Assembly (NCBI RefSeq): GCF_006715145.1
Contig: NZ_VFMR01000001.1
Span: 806,001-870,000, forward strand
Reading direction: 5' to 3'
Origin: Microbacterium sp. SLBN-146
GTDB taxonomy: Bacteria; Actinomycetota; Actinomycetes; Actinomycetales; Microbacteriaceae
Length of the DNA: 64,000 bases
The position numbers and the translations under genes are program-made. Under the pieces are notes generated by a model, which had not been told where the DNA came from, searched no databases, and worked only from the letters and a program-made list of their open reading frames with translations. This document shows, piece by piece, positions 1 through 9,035 of this stretch; within the stretch, counting starts at the first letter, position 1, and each line of letters opens with the position of its first letter.

Positions 1-219
1 CAGTACCAGGCCGCGCAGCAACAGGCCCAGATCGACGCCGCCGCGCAGGCCGCAGCCGCGCAGTATGCGCCCCCGGCTCCGGCCGCGCCCCCCGCCGCGC
101 CGGCGCCGACTGGCGGCGTGGACCTCGTCGCCGAACTTCAGAAGCTCGCCGCCCTCAAGGAGGCGGGCATCCTCGACGACGCCGAGTTCGCCGCTGCGAA
201 GGCCAAGCTCCTCGCCTGA
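1..219 (+). CDS. SHOCT-domain protein, C-terminal part (5' end outside window)
   Basis: The frame is open from base 1 and ends at TGA 217-219, so only the last 72 residues are present. They begin with a Gln/Ala-rich stretch, continue through a Pro/Ala linker, and end in a roughly 30-residue helical unit containing LQKLAALKEAGILDDAEFAA followed by AKAKLLA. That pattern is the short C-terminal oligomerisation domain called SHOCT (leucines, then G-[IL]-[LI]-[TD]-[DE]-x-E-F). SHOCT domains end many small actinobacterial proteins of unknown function; the N-terminal domain that would define the job is not in the window. A family A palindromic repeat starts 9 bp after the stop and separates it from the convergent ABC transporter. 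Confidence 0.75.
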   Translation, partial: QYQAAQQQAQIDAAAQAAAAQYAPPAPAAPPAAPAPTGGVDLVAELQKLAALKEAGILDDAEFAAAKAKLLA

Positions 220-227
220 GCGCTACC

Positions 228-283
228 GACAAGACCCGAACTGTCGTGTGTCGTGTCGCGCGACGACAGTTCGGGTCTTTTCG
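228..283. repeat. Family A palindromic intergenic repeat, copy 1 (56 bp)
   Basis: The arms AAGACCCGAACTGTCGT (231-247) and ACGACAGTTCGGGTCTT (263-279) are perfect inverted copies. The element is exactly 56 bp, like seven other copies in this window. It sits between two convergent genes. It could act as a bidirectional terminator, but there is no clear T-run. Confidence 0.75.
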
Positions 284-286
284 GCG

Positions 287-2329
287 TCAGGGGTGGGCGA
301 CCTCGGCGGGCGCGGAATCGGTCGACGCCTCTTCGGCGTCGAGGTCTTGTGCAGCCTGCTCGAACTGCGACTGGTAGAGCCGCCAGTAGGCACCGCGCGC
401 CGCGATGAGCTCGTCGTGCGAGCCCTTCTCGACGATGTCACCGTGCTCCATCACGAGGATGAGGTCGGCATCGCGGATCGTCGAGAGTCGGTGCGCGATG
501 ACGAACGACGTGCGCCCCTGACGCAGGAGGTTCATCGCCTGCTGCAGGAGCAGCTCCGTGCGCGTGTCGACCGAGGACGTCGCCTCGTCGAGAATCAGCG
601 CCGACGGCTGCGCGATGAAGGCGCGCGCGATCGTGATGAGCTGCTTCTCGCCGGCCGAGACATTCGAGGCGTCCTCGTCGAGCACGGTGTCGTACCCGTC
701 GGGCAGCGAGTGGACGAAGCGGTCCACTCGGGTCGCCGTCGCGGCGGCGATGATCTCGTCATCGGTCGCCGATTCGCGCCCATAGCGGATGTTGTCGCGG
801 ATCGTGCCGGCGAAGAGCCAGGGATCCTGCAACACCATGCCGGTGCGCGAGCGCACATCGTCGCGAGTGAGCTCGGCGATGTTCTGCCCGTCGAGCAGAA
901 TGCGTCCGCCGTCGAGTTCGTAGAACCGCATGATGAGGTTCACGAGCGTCGTCTTGCCCGCCCCCGTCGGCCCGACGATCGCGACCGTCTGGCCGGGCTC
1001 GACCCGGAACGACAGGTCGGTGATGAGCGGACGCTCCGGCGTGTACGAGAACTTGACGTGCTCGAACTCGATGACGCCGTCACCGTCGACGGGCTCGGGA
1101 GCATCCGGCGAGTCGGCCTCCTGCTCCTCCGCGTCGAGCAGCTCGAAGACGCGCTCGGCCGATGCGACTCCCGACTGCACGACAGCGGCCATCCCGCCCA
1201 GCTGCGACAGCGGCTGCGTGAACTGCTGGGAGTACTGGATGAACGCCTGCACATCGCCGAGTCGCAGTTGCCCTCCCGCGACCATGACCCCACCGAGCAC
1301 CGCGATGCCGACGTACGTGAGGTTTCCGATGAAGGTCATGCCCGGCATGATGACGTTCGAGAGGAATTGAGCCCGGAAGCTCGCCTGGAAGAGCTCCTCA
1401 TTCTCGGCCTCGAACTTCTCGCGCGAGTCCTTCTCACGTCCGTACACCTTGACCAGCGCATGCCCGGAGAAGGACTCCTCGACTCGCGCATTCAGCATGC
1501 CGACCTTGCGCCACTGGATGCCGAACGCCTTCTGCGACTTGGGCCCGATGACACCGAAGATGACCGCCATGAGCGGCAGCGACACGAGCGCGACGAGCGC
1601 CAGCTGCCACGAGATCGAGAACATCATGAACAGCACACCGATCACCGTCAGCACGGAGGTCAGCGCCGACGAGAGCGACTGCTGCATCGTCTGGGTGATG
1701 TTGTCGATGTCGTTCGTGACGCGCGAGATGAGGTCGCCGCGCTGCACCCTGTCGAAGTACGACAGCGGCAGACGGTTGATCTTCACCTCGACGTCTTGGC
1801 GGAGGCGCCACATCGTGCGCACCATGATGACGTTGATGACGTAGCCCTGGATCCAGCTGAGAAGCGAAGATCCCACGTAGATCGCCAGGACGGCGACGAT
1901 CACCATGCGGAGGGCATCGAAGTCGACTCCCGCTCCGACGGTGAAGTCGTTCATCGCGCCGACGACGTTGGCGAAGTCGGTCTGCCCCGCGGCTTCGAGC
2001 GCCGCCACGACGTCGGCCTGCGACGTGCCCGCGGGGAACTGCTGGCCGAGGCCGGCCGAGACGGCGCCCTCGAAGATGAGGTTGGTCGCCTCGCCGAGGA
2101 TCTTCGGGGCGATGACCGCCAGGACGACACCGATCGCCCCGAGGACGGACACGATCGTGAAGGCGACGGCGTGGGGCTTGAGCAGGCCGATGAGGCGCCC
2201 GAAGCTCTTGCCGAAGTCGGTCGCCTTGCCCGGCTTGACGCTGTCCCAGTCGCCGGAACTCTGGCGCGCCTGCTCTGCCAGCTCGAGTTCGAGCTGCTCT
2301 TGTTCGGTGAGGGTGTCGGGAGTGCTCAT
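287..2329 (-). CDS. ABC exporter half-transporter, catalytic-site subunit (680 aa)
   Basis: This is a fused membrane domain (about residues 45-390) plus ATPase domain (about 420-680) of the multidrug/lipid exporter type. Visible motifs are Walker A GPTGAGKT (453-460), Q-loop Q501, Walker B ending in LILDEATSS with the catalytic Glu582, and switch His613. The signature is VSAGEKQ instead of the canonical LSGGQ. Together with its partner at 2326-4053 it fits an asymmetric heterodimeric exporter (the LmrCD/BmrCD/TM287-288 type), in which only one of two ATP sites is fully competent. The start is set at ATG 2329, which overlaps the partner's TGA by 4 bp (ATGA), indicating translational coupling. 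The N-terminus is extended and acidic. The substrate cannot be told from sequence. Confidence 0.9.
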   Translation of the reverse strand: MSTPDTLTEQEQLELELAEQARQSSGDWDSVKPGKATDFGKSFGRLIGLLKPHAVAFTIVSVLGAIGVVLAVIAPKILGEATNLIFEGAVSAGLGQQFPAGTSQADVVAALEAAGQTDFANVVGAMNDFTVGAGVDFDALRMVIVAVLAIYVGSSLLSWIQGYVINVIMVRTMWRLRQDVEVKINRLPLSYFDRVQRGDLISRVTNDIDNITQTMQQSLSSALTSVLTVIGVLFMMFSISWQLALVALVSLPLMAVIFGVIGPKSQKAFGIQWRKVGMLNARVEESFSGHALVKVYGREKDSREKFEAENEELFQASFRAQFLSNVIMPGMTFIGNLTYVGIAVLGGVMVAGGQLRLGDVQAFIQYSQQFTQPLSQLGGMAAVVQSGVASAERVFELLDAEEQEADSPDAPEPVDGDGVIEFEHVKFSYTPERPLITDLSFRVEPGQTVAIVGPTGAGKTTLVNLIMRFYELDGGRILLDGQNIAELTRDDVRSRTGMVLQDPWLFAGTIRDNIRYGRESATDDEIIAAATATRVDRFVHSLPDGYDTVLDEDASNVSAGEKQLITIARAFIAQPSALILDEATSSVDTRTELLLQQAMNLLRQGRTSFVIAHRLSTIRDADLILVMEHGDIVEKGSHDELIAARGAYWRLYQSQFEQAAQDLDAEEASTDSAPAEVAHP

Positions 2330-4053
2330 GCCTGCACCGCCAGCTGCGAGTCGACGATCTCTCGATAGGTGGGACTCGACTCGATCAGCTCCTCGTGGGT
2401 GCCGAGTCCGACCATCCGGCCGTCTTCGAGCACGACGATGCGATCGGCCTCGGTGATCGTCGACACGCGTTGGGCGACGACGATCTTCGTCACGTGGGGC
2501 AGTTCGCGCCAGAGAGCCTGACGCAAGCGGGCATCCGTCGTGAGATCGAGGGCCGAGAAGGAGTCGTCGAACACGAGGACGTCGGGCTGATGCACGATCG
2601 CGCGGGCGATCGCGAGGCGCTGGCGTTGGCCGCCCGACACGTTCGTTCCACCCTGTGCGATGCGCGCCTCGAGCTGTCCCTCCATCTCTTCGACGAAGTC
2701 GCGGCCCTGGGCGATCTCGAGAGCGGCCCACAGCTCCTCGTCGGTTGCGTCCTCACGCCCGAAGCGCAGATTGGAGGCCACGGTTCCCGAGAAGAGGAAC
2801 GGGCGTTGCGGCACGAGACCGATCCCCTTCCACAGCAGATCGAGGTCGGCTTCTCGCACGTCGACCCCGCCGACGAGCACGGCTCCTGCCGTCACGTCGA
2901 AGAGGCGCGGGATGAGCGAGATGAGCGTCGTCTTGCCGGCGCCGGTCGAACCCACGACGGCGACGGTCTCACCGGGTGCGGCGTCGAACGTGATTCCCTG
3001 GAGCACGGGCGACTCCGCCCCCGGGTACGTGAACTCGGCGTCGCGGAACTGCACCGCACCGCGCGCGGGGAAATCGGTCACGGGATTCTCCGCGCGGACC
3101 AGCGTGGACTCGCTCGCGAGCACCTCGCCGATGCGCTCCGCCGACACGGCGGCCCGCGGGATCATGATGACCATGAAGCTCGCCATGAGGACACCCATGA
3201 GGATCTGGGCGATGTACTGCATGAAGGCGAAGAGCGTGCCGATCTCGATGCTCCCCTGATCGACCTCGATGCCGCCGAACCAGATGACTCCGACGACCGT
3301 GACGTTGAGCACGAGCATCGCGAGGGGGAAGAGCAGGACGAAGAGCGAGCCGACTTTGCGGCCGACGATCATGATGTCGGTGTTGGCGACACCGAACCGC
3401 TCCTCTTCGATGTCTTCGCGCACGAAGGCGCGCACGACACGGACGCCCGTGAGCTGCTCGCGCAGCACACGGTTGACGGCGTCGAGCTTCTTCTGGAACT
3501 GACGGAAGAGCGGCACCATGCGGCTCACGACGAGCAGCACCATGACGAGGAGCAGCGGCACCGCGACGGCGATCAACCAGCCGAGGCCGAGATCCTGACG
3601 CAGCGCCATGATGACTCCGCCGATCGCGAGGAGCGGCGCCGTGACGAGCATCGTCGAGCCCATCATCGCGAGCATCTGCACCTGCTGCACGTCGTTCGTG
3701 TTGCGCGTGATGAGCGAGCCGGGCCCGAAGGCCGACACCTCTCGCTCGGAGAAGGCGCTCACCTTTTCGTAGATGTCGCGGCGGATGTCACGGCCGGCCG
3801 CCATGGATGCGCGGGCCGCGAAGTAGGTCGCGATGATGGCCGCGACGATCTGGCCGAGCGAGATCACGAGCATGAGGGCGCCGGTCGACCAGATGTAGGG
3901 AATATCACCCCGCGAGACACCCTGATCGATGATGTCGGCGTTGAGCCGGGGGAGATACAGCGTTGCGACAGCCGAGGCGATCTGGAACACCAGAAGCGCG
4001 CCGAGCAGCCACCGATAGGGCTTGAGGTAGCGGAAGAGGAGTCTGCCGAGCAC
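2326..4053 (-). CDS. ABC exporter half-transporter, degenerate-site subunit (575 aa)
   Basis: This is the first gene of the two-gene exporter operon. The transmembrane domain spans about residues 10-310 and the ATPase domain about 335-575. Walker A is GSTGAGKT (368-375) and the signature NVSGGQRQ (471-478) is canonical. The residue after the Walker B Asp is Asp497 (VLVFDDS) instead of the catalytic Glu, and the switch residue is Gln528 (VAQRVST) instead of His. One composite ATP site is therefore predicted to hydrolyse poorly, complementing the partner, which has Glu and His but a non-canonical signature. This complementary degeneracy is the hallmark of heterodimeric exporters. No promoter or regulatory site is obvious in the 122 bp upstream, before the AI-2E-type gene. 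Confidence 0.9.
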   Translation of the reverse strand: MLGRLLFRYLKPYRWLLGALLVFQIASAVATLYLPRLNADIIDQGVSRGDIPYIWSTGALMLVISLGQIVAAIIATYFAARASMAAGRDIRRDIYEKVSAFSEREVSAFGPGSLITRNTNDVQQVQMLAMMGSTMLVTAPLLAIGGVIMALRQDLGLGWLIAVAVPLLLVMVLLVVSRMVPLFRQFQKKLDAVNRVLREQLTGVRVVRAFVREDIEEERFGVANTDIMIVGRKVGSLFVLLFPLAMLVLNVTVVGVIWFGGIEVDQGSIEIGTLFAFMQYIAQILMGVLMASFMVIMIPRAAVSAERIGEVLASESTLVRAENPVTDFPARGAVQFRDAEFTYPGAESPVLQGITFDAAPGETVAVVGSTGAGKTTLISLIPRLFDVTAGAVLVGGVDVREADLDLLWKGIGLVPQRPFLFSGTVASNLRFGREDATDEELWAALEIAQGRDFVEEMEGQLEARIAQGGTNVSGGQRQRLAIARAIVHQPDVLVFDDSFSALDLTTDARLRQALWRELPHVTKIVVAQRVSTITEADRIVVLEDGRMVGLGTHEELIESSPTYREIVDSQLAVQA

Positions 4054-4175
4054 GGGTTCTCCAAAGCGGATCGAACGATGTGGTGATGTGCCCCGGAAGC
4101 GGGGTCCGCGAGAGCGGTTGACGAAGAGCGCACTTCAGGCTACGACCACCCGCCGACACTCGGGTCGCCGGATCC

Positions 4176-5258
4176 CTACGCCGAGAGCGAATCCGGCGAC
4201 GCGCGCACGGCGGTATCGCCCGACAGCCACCGCAGCCAGCGGGCATCAGGGTCGCCTTCGAGCACGAGCGATCGCACGAGCAGCGTCAACGGGATCGAGA
4301 GGATCGCTCCGAGCGGCCCGATGATGAACGTCCAGAAGACGACCGAGAAGAAGCTCAGCGTGAGGCTCAGGCTGACGGCGTCACTGACGAACTTCGGCTG
4401 GATGAGCACCTGCAGCGTGACATTGACGACGCAGTAGATCGCGACCACGACGAGCATGAGCGGCCATCCGCCGACGACGAGGGCGAGGACGGCGGGTGGG
4501 ATGAGGCCGAGGACGAACCCGATGTTGGGGACGAAGTTCGTCACGAACGCCAGGATGGCCCACACGACGGGCGCCGGGACCCCGAGCGCCCAGAGAGCGA
4601 GCCCGTCGATGACCGCGACGACCGCACCGAACGCCGCGTTGACGACGTAGTAGCGGCGCACCCCCGTGTTGTACGCGCGGAACCGCTCGACGGTCGGGCG
4701 GATGGAACGCCCGAGCGACGCCTCCGCACGGGAGTACCGCGCGCCGTCCGCCGCCATGAAGATGACGTACGCCAGGACGAAGAAGAAGGCCGTCAGCACG
4801 CCGAGGGCCGTGCCGCCGAAGGATGCCACGAGCGACGCGATCGTCGACGGCTCGAGGATCGAGCCCGCGGCATCCGCTGCTTCCTGATCGAGTCCCACCG
4901 ACTGCAACCAGCCCACGATGCCCTCCGCCGTCGCCCGCAAATCGTCGGCGACGTCGGCGACGAGCCGCACGAACTGCGTGCCTGCGAACCACAGCAGCAG
5001 CACGAGCGCGGCGAGGATCAGGTAGGCCAGCACGATGACGGCCGTCGTGGCAGCCCAGCGTGGCCACCCTCGCTTCTCGAGAGGATGCCGGAGCGGATGG
5101 CAGATGATGACGATCACGGCGCCGAGCGCGAGCGGTCCGACGAGCTCGCGCGCCGCGGAGACGCCGGCCAGCACGACGACCGCAAGGGCGAGTCCGAGCA
5201 GCACGCGCAGCATCGGCGACAGCACGGGCGGCGCGGGGACCGGCTCCGGCCGTCTCAT
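4176..5258 (-). CDS. AI-2E family (PerM/YhhT-like) membrane permease (360 aa)
   Basis: This is a polytopic membrane protein with an N-terminal pair of hydrophobic helices, a middle soluble region, and four or five closely packed C-terminal helices. The C-terminal region has the family's typical pattern (VPAPVVWAILAFVTNFVPNI followed by G-x-x-L-G-L-I-P-P-A). The AI-2E (UPF0118) family includes quorum-signal exporters and Na+/H+ antiporters, so the substrate cannot be inferred. The start is ATG 5258, overlapping the TGA of the upstream K+ channel gene by 4 bp, so the two form an operon. Homologues are usually 340-400 aa, matching this length. Confidence 0.85.
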   Translation of the reverse strand: MRRPEPVPAPPVLSPMLRVLLGLALAVVVLAGVSAARELVGPLALGAVIVIICHPLRHPLEKRGWPRWAATTAVIVLAYLILAALVLLLWFAGTQFVRLVADVADDLRATAEGIVGWLQSVGLDQEAADAAGSILEPSTIASLVASFGGTALGVLTAFFFVLAYVIFMAADGARYSRAEASLGRSIRPTVERFRAYNTGVRRYYVVNAAFGAVVAVIDGLALWALGVPAPVVWAILAFVTNFVPNIGFVLGLIPPAVLALVVGGWPLMLVVVAIYCVVNVTLQVLIQPKFVSDAVSLSLTLSFFSVVFWTFIIGPLGAILSIPLTLLVRSLVLEGDPDARWLRWLSGDTAVRASPDSLSA

Positions 5259-6025
5259 GGGGCGTCCCCGGTCTCGACGTTCTCGGGCGCGGATCGGGAG
5301 GCTCCGCGGCGCGGCACCAGCGGGACCGGTACGGAAGGCGCCTGCGCCACCCGCTCGACGACAGACGAGGAGATGGTCGCGACGATGAGTCCCACCAGGA
5401 CTACACCGCCCGCCATGAGGACCACGGCAGCCGTCCGCCCCGGGATCGTGACGGGCACGAAGTCGCCGTAGCCCACCGTCGTGACGGTGCAGAACGCCCA
5501 CCACACGGCGTCGCCGAAGCTGTCGATCGAGGCGCCCGGTGCATCTCGCTCGAACTGGAGCACAACCAGCGAGATGTACCAGATGAGCAGAAGGGCCGAT
5601 CCGACACCGTAGATGAGGAGCCGCGCGCGGAGGGTCGACCCCGCTGAACGCCGGAATGCGGCGAGTCGTGTCGAGGCATCCAGGAGGCGGACGGGCCGGA
5701 GGGCGGGGACGAGCACCATCCCCAACGACACCAGATGTGCACGGAACCACGCCCCGCGCGGCCGCGACAACGCCAATCGCACGAGGTAGTCGACGACGAA
5801 CATGATCCACGTGAACGCGATGATCGCCGTGGTCAGCCCCGCGAACGGCCCGCGCACATTGCCGACGACGTGGATCGTATACGTGATGAGGAACAGCAGC
5901 GCGGCGATCGTGAGCGGCCAGTACATCGCCGACGACCACCGATGGGTCGCCGCCGTCTCGCCGGGCTTCATCGTCCGCTGCGGCTGGCTCTCGTCCCGCA
6001 CAGGCGCGGGTGTCTCATCCGTCAC
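5255..6025 (-). CDS. Potassium channel family protein (256 aa)
   Basis: The selectivity filter TVTTVGYGD in the C-terminal third is diagnostic for K+ channels. It is preceded by a pore helix (FGDAVWWAFC) and followed by the inner helix. Four hydrophobic segments lie upstream. One ends in an Arg-rich stretch (PALRPVRLLDASTRLAAFRR) that recalls a degenerate S4 voltage sensor, so this is a small voltage-gated-like channel. No RCK domain is present; the tail is short and Pro/Arg-rich. The GTG start at 6025 lies 6 nt after a TAGAGT -10 box, suggesting a leaderless transcript. It is translationally coupled to the downstream AI-2E permease gene. Confidence 0.88.
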   Translation of the reverse strand: MTDETPAPVRDESQPQRTMKPGETAATHRWSSAMYWPLTIAALLFLITYTIHVVGNVRGPFAGLTTAIIAFTWIMFVVDYLVRLALSRPRGAWFRAHLVSLGMVLVPALRPVRLLDASTRLAAFRRSAGSTLRARLLIYGVGSALLLIWYISLVVLQFERDAPGASIDSFGDAVWWAFCTVTTVGYGDFVPVTIPGRTAAVVLMAGGVVLVGLIVATISSSVVERVAQAPSVPVPLVPRRGASRSAPENVETGDAP

Positions 6026-6080
6026 GGTCGAACTCTAGAGCGACGGCGGCGTCGCGCCTCCGAGCCTCGCCGAGCGGGCG

Positions 6081-7112
6081 TCAGCCCTCGGTCTCCGTGT
6101 CGATCTGGAGCGCGGAGGCGTTGCGGATGAACACGATGATCCAGCTGAAGACGAGGATGCCGGCGACGAGCTCGACCGCCGTGAGGGTGTAGTACCCGAC
6201 GGCGAAGAAGATCGCCAGCACCAGGATCACGGCGATGAACACGCCGCCGAGCAGGAGGAAGACGCGCGGCATGCCCGGGATCCAGCGGTGTAGGCGGACC
6301 ACGAGGACGCCGAAGGCGACGACCATCCCCGAAGCGACCGCCGTGTGGATGGCGAAATACCTGTCGACGGGGAACACGCCGACGAGGCCGAGGAAGATCC
6401 CGACGACGATGAGGCATGTCCGCACGCGTCCGATTCCGACCGGATTGCTCGTCGGGATCCCGGTCGTCGCATAGCGGGACAGCGTCGTCACGATGATGCC
6501 GGCGACGATGAGCGTCAGGTTGAAGGCGAGGGAGGAGAGGTCGTCGTTCATCCCGAGGGCGCTGAGGTTGTCCTTCCACCACAGCGGGTCGCTGGCCGTG
6601 AGCATGCTCGCGACGATCCCCTCCACGAGGAAGACGGCGAGGACGACCGCGAGCAGCTGCAGGTCCATGTGGGAGGCCGAGTAGGACACGACGTACGCCG
6701 TCACGGCGCCGACCGTGCCCGCGATGAGGATCAGAGGAAGAGCGAAGACCTCGGCGCCGATGAAGCCGCGTTCGAGGATGTCGGCGAAGAGCGTCCAAGT
6801 GAGCAGCGCGATGATCCCGTGCGCGAGGGCGAGCGCAGCGATGTCGACGACGTCCAGCACGCGAAGTCGCCTGCCGCCCCACACGGCCCAGCGCCCGCCG
6901 ACGAAGGCGAGGATGCCGACGACGGCGGCGGCGATGGCCGCGAACTGACCGAGTGACCCCGGTCCCGCGATCGGTGCGTCCTGGAACCGGAACACGAGAA
7001 TCGCGGCGACGCCCACGAGGACGAAGGCGGCAGCGCCCACACCGAGGGCGAGCGACTCGCGTGAGCGTTCGCTCGTTTCGACGGAGGACGCGGGAGTGTC
7101 GAGGGTGCCCAC
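6081..7112 (-). CDS. DUF998-like polytopic membrane protein (343 aa)
   Basis: This is an integral membrane protein with about nine hydrophobic segments and short loops. The loop WWKDNLSALGMND and the later GVFPVD ... AIHTAV pattern resemble the DUF998 family, whose function is not established; it is not an enzyme I recognise. The chosen start is GTG 7112 (VGTLDTPASS), 7 nt after a TACCCT -10-like box, which also avoids overlap with the divergent DUF2252 gene starting at 7178. Longer readings into that gene lack hydrophobic sense. It is probably monocistronic. Confidence 0.6.
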   Translation of the reverse strand: MGTLDTPASSVETSERSRESLALGVGAAAFVLVGVAAILVFRFQDAPIAGPGSLGQFAAIAAAVVGILAFVGGRWAVWGGRRLRVLDVVDIAALALAHGIIALLTWTLFADILERGFIGAEVFALPLILIAGTVGAVTAYVVSYSASHMDLQLLAVVLAVFLVEGIVASMLTASDPLWWKDNLSALGMNDDLSSLAFNLTLIVAGIIVTTLSRYATTGIPTSNPVGIGRVRTCLIVVGIFLGLVGVFPVDRYFAIHTAVASGMVVAFGVLVVRLHRWIPGMPRVFLLLGGVFIAVILVLAIFFAVGYYTLTAVELVAGILVFSWIIVFIRNASALQIDTETEG

Positions 7113-7177
7113 AGCCCCGAGGGTACTGCGCGCCGCGGGGTGGAGACAGACGACGATCCGTGCGCCACAATGACGGC

Positions 7178-8548
7178 ATGTCGACACCTTCCGCCTTGAC
7201 CTTCGCGGAGTCCTGGTCTGCACCGCCAACGATGGCGGCGCGGACAGCCGAAGGGCGCCTCACCCGCCAGCGCGTCGCGCGGTCCACCCTCTCGTGGCTC
7301 ACGACGACGGACCGCGACCCCCTGAGCATCCTCGAACGACAGAACGCGACGCGCGTGCCCGAACTGATTCCGCTGCGCACCGAGCGGATGGCCGCGAGCC
7401 CGTTCGCGTTCTATCGCGGGACGGCTGCGCTCCAGGCCGCCGACCTCGCGCGCGACCCCCATTCGGGGATCCTCGTACCGTCCTGCGGTGACGCTCACGT
7501 CGCGAACTTCGGCTTCTACGCGTCGCCGCAGCGCACGCTCGTCTTCGACCTCAACGACTTCGACGAAGCGGCGTGGGCACCGTGGGAGTGGGATGTCAAG
7601 CGGCTCATCACGAGCATCGTGATCGGGGGACAGGCGACATCCCGGGACGAGGAGGTCGTGAGGGATGCCGCGCTCGCGGCCGTCCGAACCTACGCGCGCG
7701 CCATGGCCGCGCACGCCACGGCCAGTCCCCTGACGCGGTTCTTCGACCACTACGACGTCTCAGCCGCGGCCAGCTCGGCCGACAAGGAGACGCGCGCGGT
7801 GCTGCGCGAGGCGATGCGCGATGCGGAGAAGCGCACGGGCGACCGCGCGATGCGCAAGCTGACGGAGACGGAGCCCGGCGGACGTCACGTCTTCGTCGAG
7901 CATCCCCCCACGATGGTGCACGCGGATGACGCCGTCGAAGCGCGGCTCCGTCAGAACGTCGTGCAGTACGCGGCATCCGTCAACATCGACATCCGGATGC
8001 TCCTCACCCACTACACGGTCTCGGACATCGCCCGCCGTGTCGTCGGCGTCGGAAGCGTCGGGACGCTCTGCACTCTCGTCCTGATGCAGGACGGTGACGG
8101 GAACGCGATGGTCCTCCAGGGCAAACAGGCCAATCAGAGCGTCCTCGTGGAGTATGGCGGCATCGTTCAGCCCGAGGCCTTCACGACCTTCGTCGGCAAC
8201 CACGGCGAGGGTGGGCGCGTCGTGGCGATGCAGCGCATTCTGCAGGCGGTGTCCGATCCGTTCCTCGGGCACCTGCAGGCGTATGCGGGTGACTTCTACG
8301 TGCGTCAGTTCCACGACATGAAGGGTGGCATCGACCTCGAGCAGCTCGAGGATCGCCCGTTCCGCGTCTACGCCGAGTCGTGCGCCGCCGTCCTGGCGCG
8401 CGCCCATGCGCAGTCCCCCAACGCTGCGGTCGTGGCGGGCTACATCGGCAACGGTCGTGTCATCGGCGAAGCGCTGCTGGAATGGGCGAACGCCTACGCC
8501 GCGCTCTCCCGCCAGGACTACGAGGCTTTCGTCTCGGCATCCGCCTGA
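7178..8548 (+). CDS. DUF2252 domain-containing protein (456 aa)
   Basis: The protein matches DUF2252 over its whole length. Near residue 70 it has FYRGTAALQAADLA, followed by CGDAHVANFGFY and FDLNDFDEA. The later segment VGVGSVGTLCTLVLMQ precedes a Lys in QGKQAN. The order (RGxx, GDxHxxNFG, DxNDFDE) resembles aminoglycoside-phosphotransferase and kinase-like folds, so a kinase-like activity is plausible but unproven. ATG 7178 is preceded by CACAAT-N6, a possible leaderless promoter. Its stop directly abuts the stop of convergent hspR, with no intergenic base between them. Confidence 0.85.
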   Translation: MSTPSALTFAESWSAPPTMAARTAEGRLTRQRVARSTLSWLTTTDRDPLSILERQNATRVPELIPLRTERMAASPFAFYRGTAALQAADLARDPHSGILVPSCGDAHVANFGFYASPQRTLVFDLNDFDEAAWAPWEWDVKRLITSIVIGGQATSRDEEVVRDAALAAVRTYARAMAAHATASPLTRFFDHYDVSAAASSADKETRAVLREAMRDAEKRTGDRAMRKLTETEPGGRHVFVEHPPTMVHADDAVEARLRQNVVQYAASVNIDIRMLLTHYTVSDIARRVVGVGSVGTLCTLVLMQDGDGNAMVLQGKQANQSVLVEYGGIVQPEAFTTFVGNHGEGGRVVAMQRILQAVSDPFLGHLQAYAGDFYVRQFHDMKGGIDLEQLEDRPFRVYAESCAAVLARAHAQSPNAAVVAGYIGNGRVIGEALLEWANAYAALSRQDYEAFVSASA

Positions 8549-9019
8549 TCAGTCCTCGTCGACATCGTCCTGTGCGACATCGTCCTGTGCGACAGGATGC
8601 CGCGGCCGCCACACGACGATGTCGGTCGCGCGGCGGGCGCGCGCGCCGTGGCGCAGCGTGACGACGGCGCCTGTCGACCCGGCGGCGAAGACGCGGGCCC
8701 CGGGACGACGCTCGAGTTCGGCACGGACACGGTCCTCGAGGTCGCGGACGCGCAGGTGGAGATCGCGTACGCGCGCCTCGAGTTCGAGGATGCGCACGAT
8801 GGCGGGGAGTCCGATTCCCTCCGCCGACATGCGTGCCACCTCGCGTAACTGCTGGACGTGCCGGAGCGAGTATCGCCGCGACCCGCCCTGCGTCCGAGCG
8901 GGAACGACGAGACCCATCCGGTCGTACTGACGGAGCGTCTGCGGGTGCATGCCGGTCAGTTCAGCGGCGACGGCGATCGCGAAGATCGGGGCGTCCTCGT
9001 CCAGATCGTCGGTCGTCAT
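8549..9019 (-). CDS. hspR: HspR, MerR-type heat-shock repressor (156 aa)
   Basis: This is the last gene of dnaK-grpE-dnaJ-hspR. The N-terminal MerR-type winged helix-turn-helix reads IAVAAELTGMHPQTLRQYDR, then MGLVVPARTQGGSRRYS and a long amphipathic helix. HspR binds HAIR operators with DnaK as co-repressor and represses this operon. Two HAIR-like sites lie upstream of dnaK here. The start is ATG 9019, placed 7 nt after AGGAGGT; a GTG at 9028 sits inside that Shine-Dalgarno sequence and is rejected. The tail has a tandem 5-residue repeat (VAQDD twice) encoded by near-identical 15-bp repeats. Confidence 0.92.
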   Translation of the reverse strand: MTTDDLDEDAPIFAIAVAAELTGMHPQTLRQYDRMGLVVPARTQGGSRRYSLRHVQQLREVARMSAEGIGLPAIVRILELEARVRDLHLRVRDLEDRVRAELERRPGARVFAAGSTGAVVTLRHGARARRATDIVVWRPRHPVAQDDVAQDDVDED

Positions 9020-9035
9020 CGTTCTCACCTCCTCG

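Noticed and set aside
65-2368. 767-codon open frame antisense to the ABC exporter
   Set aside because: No domain and shadow composition; it covers the well-supported ATPase gene.
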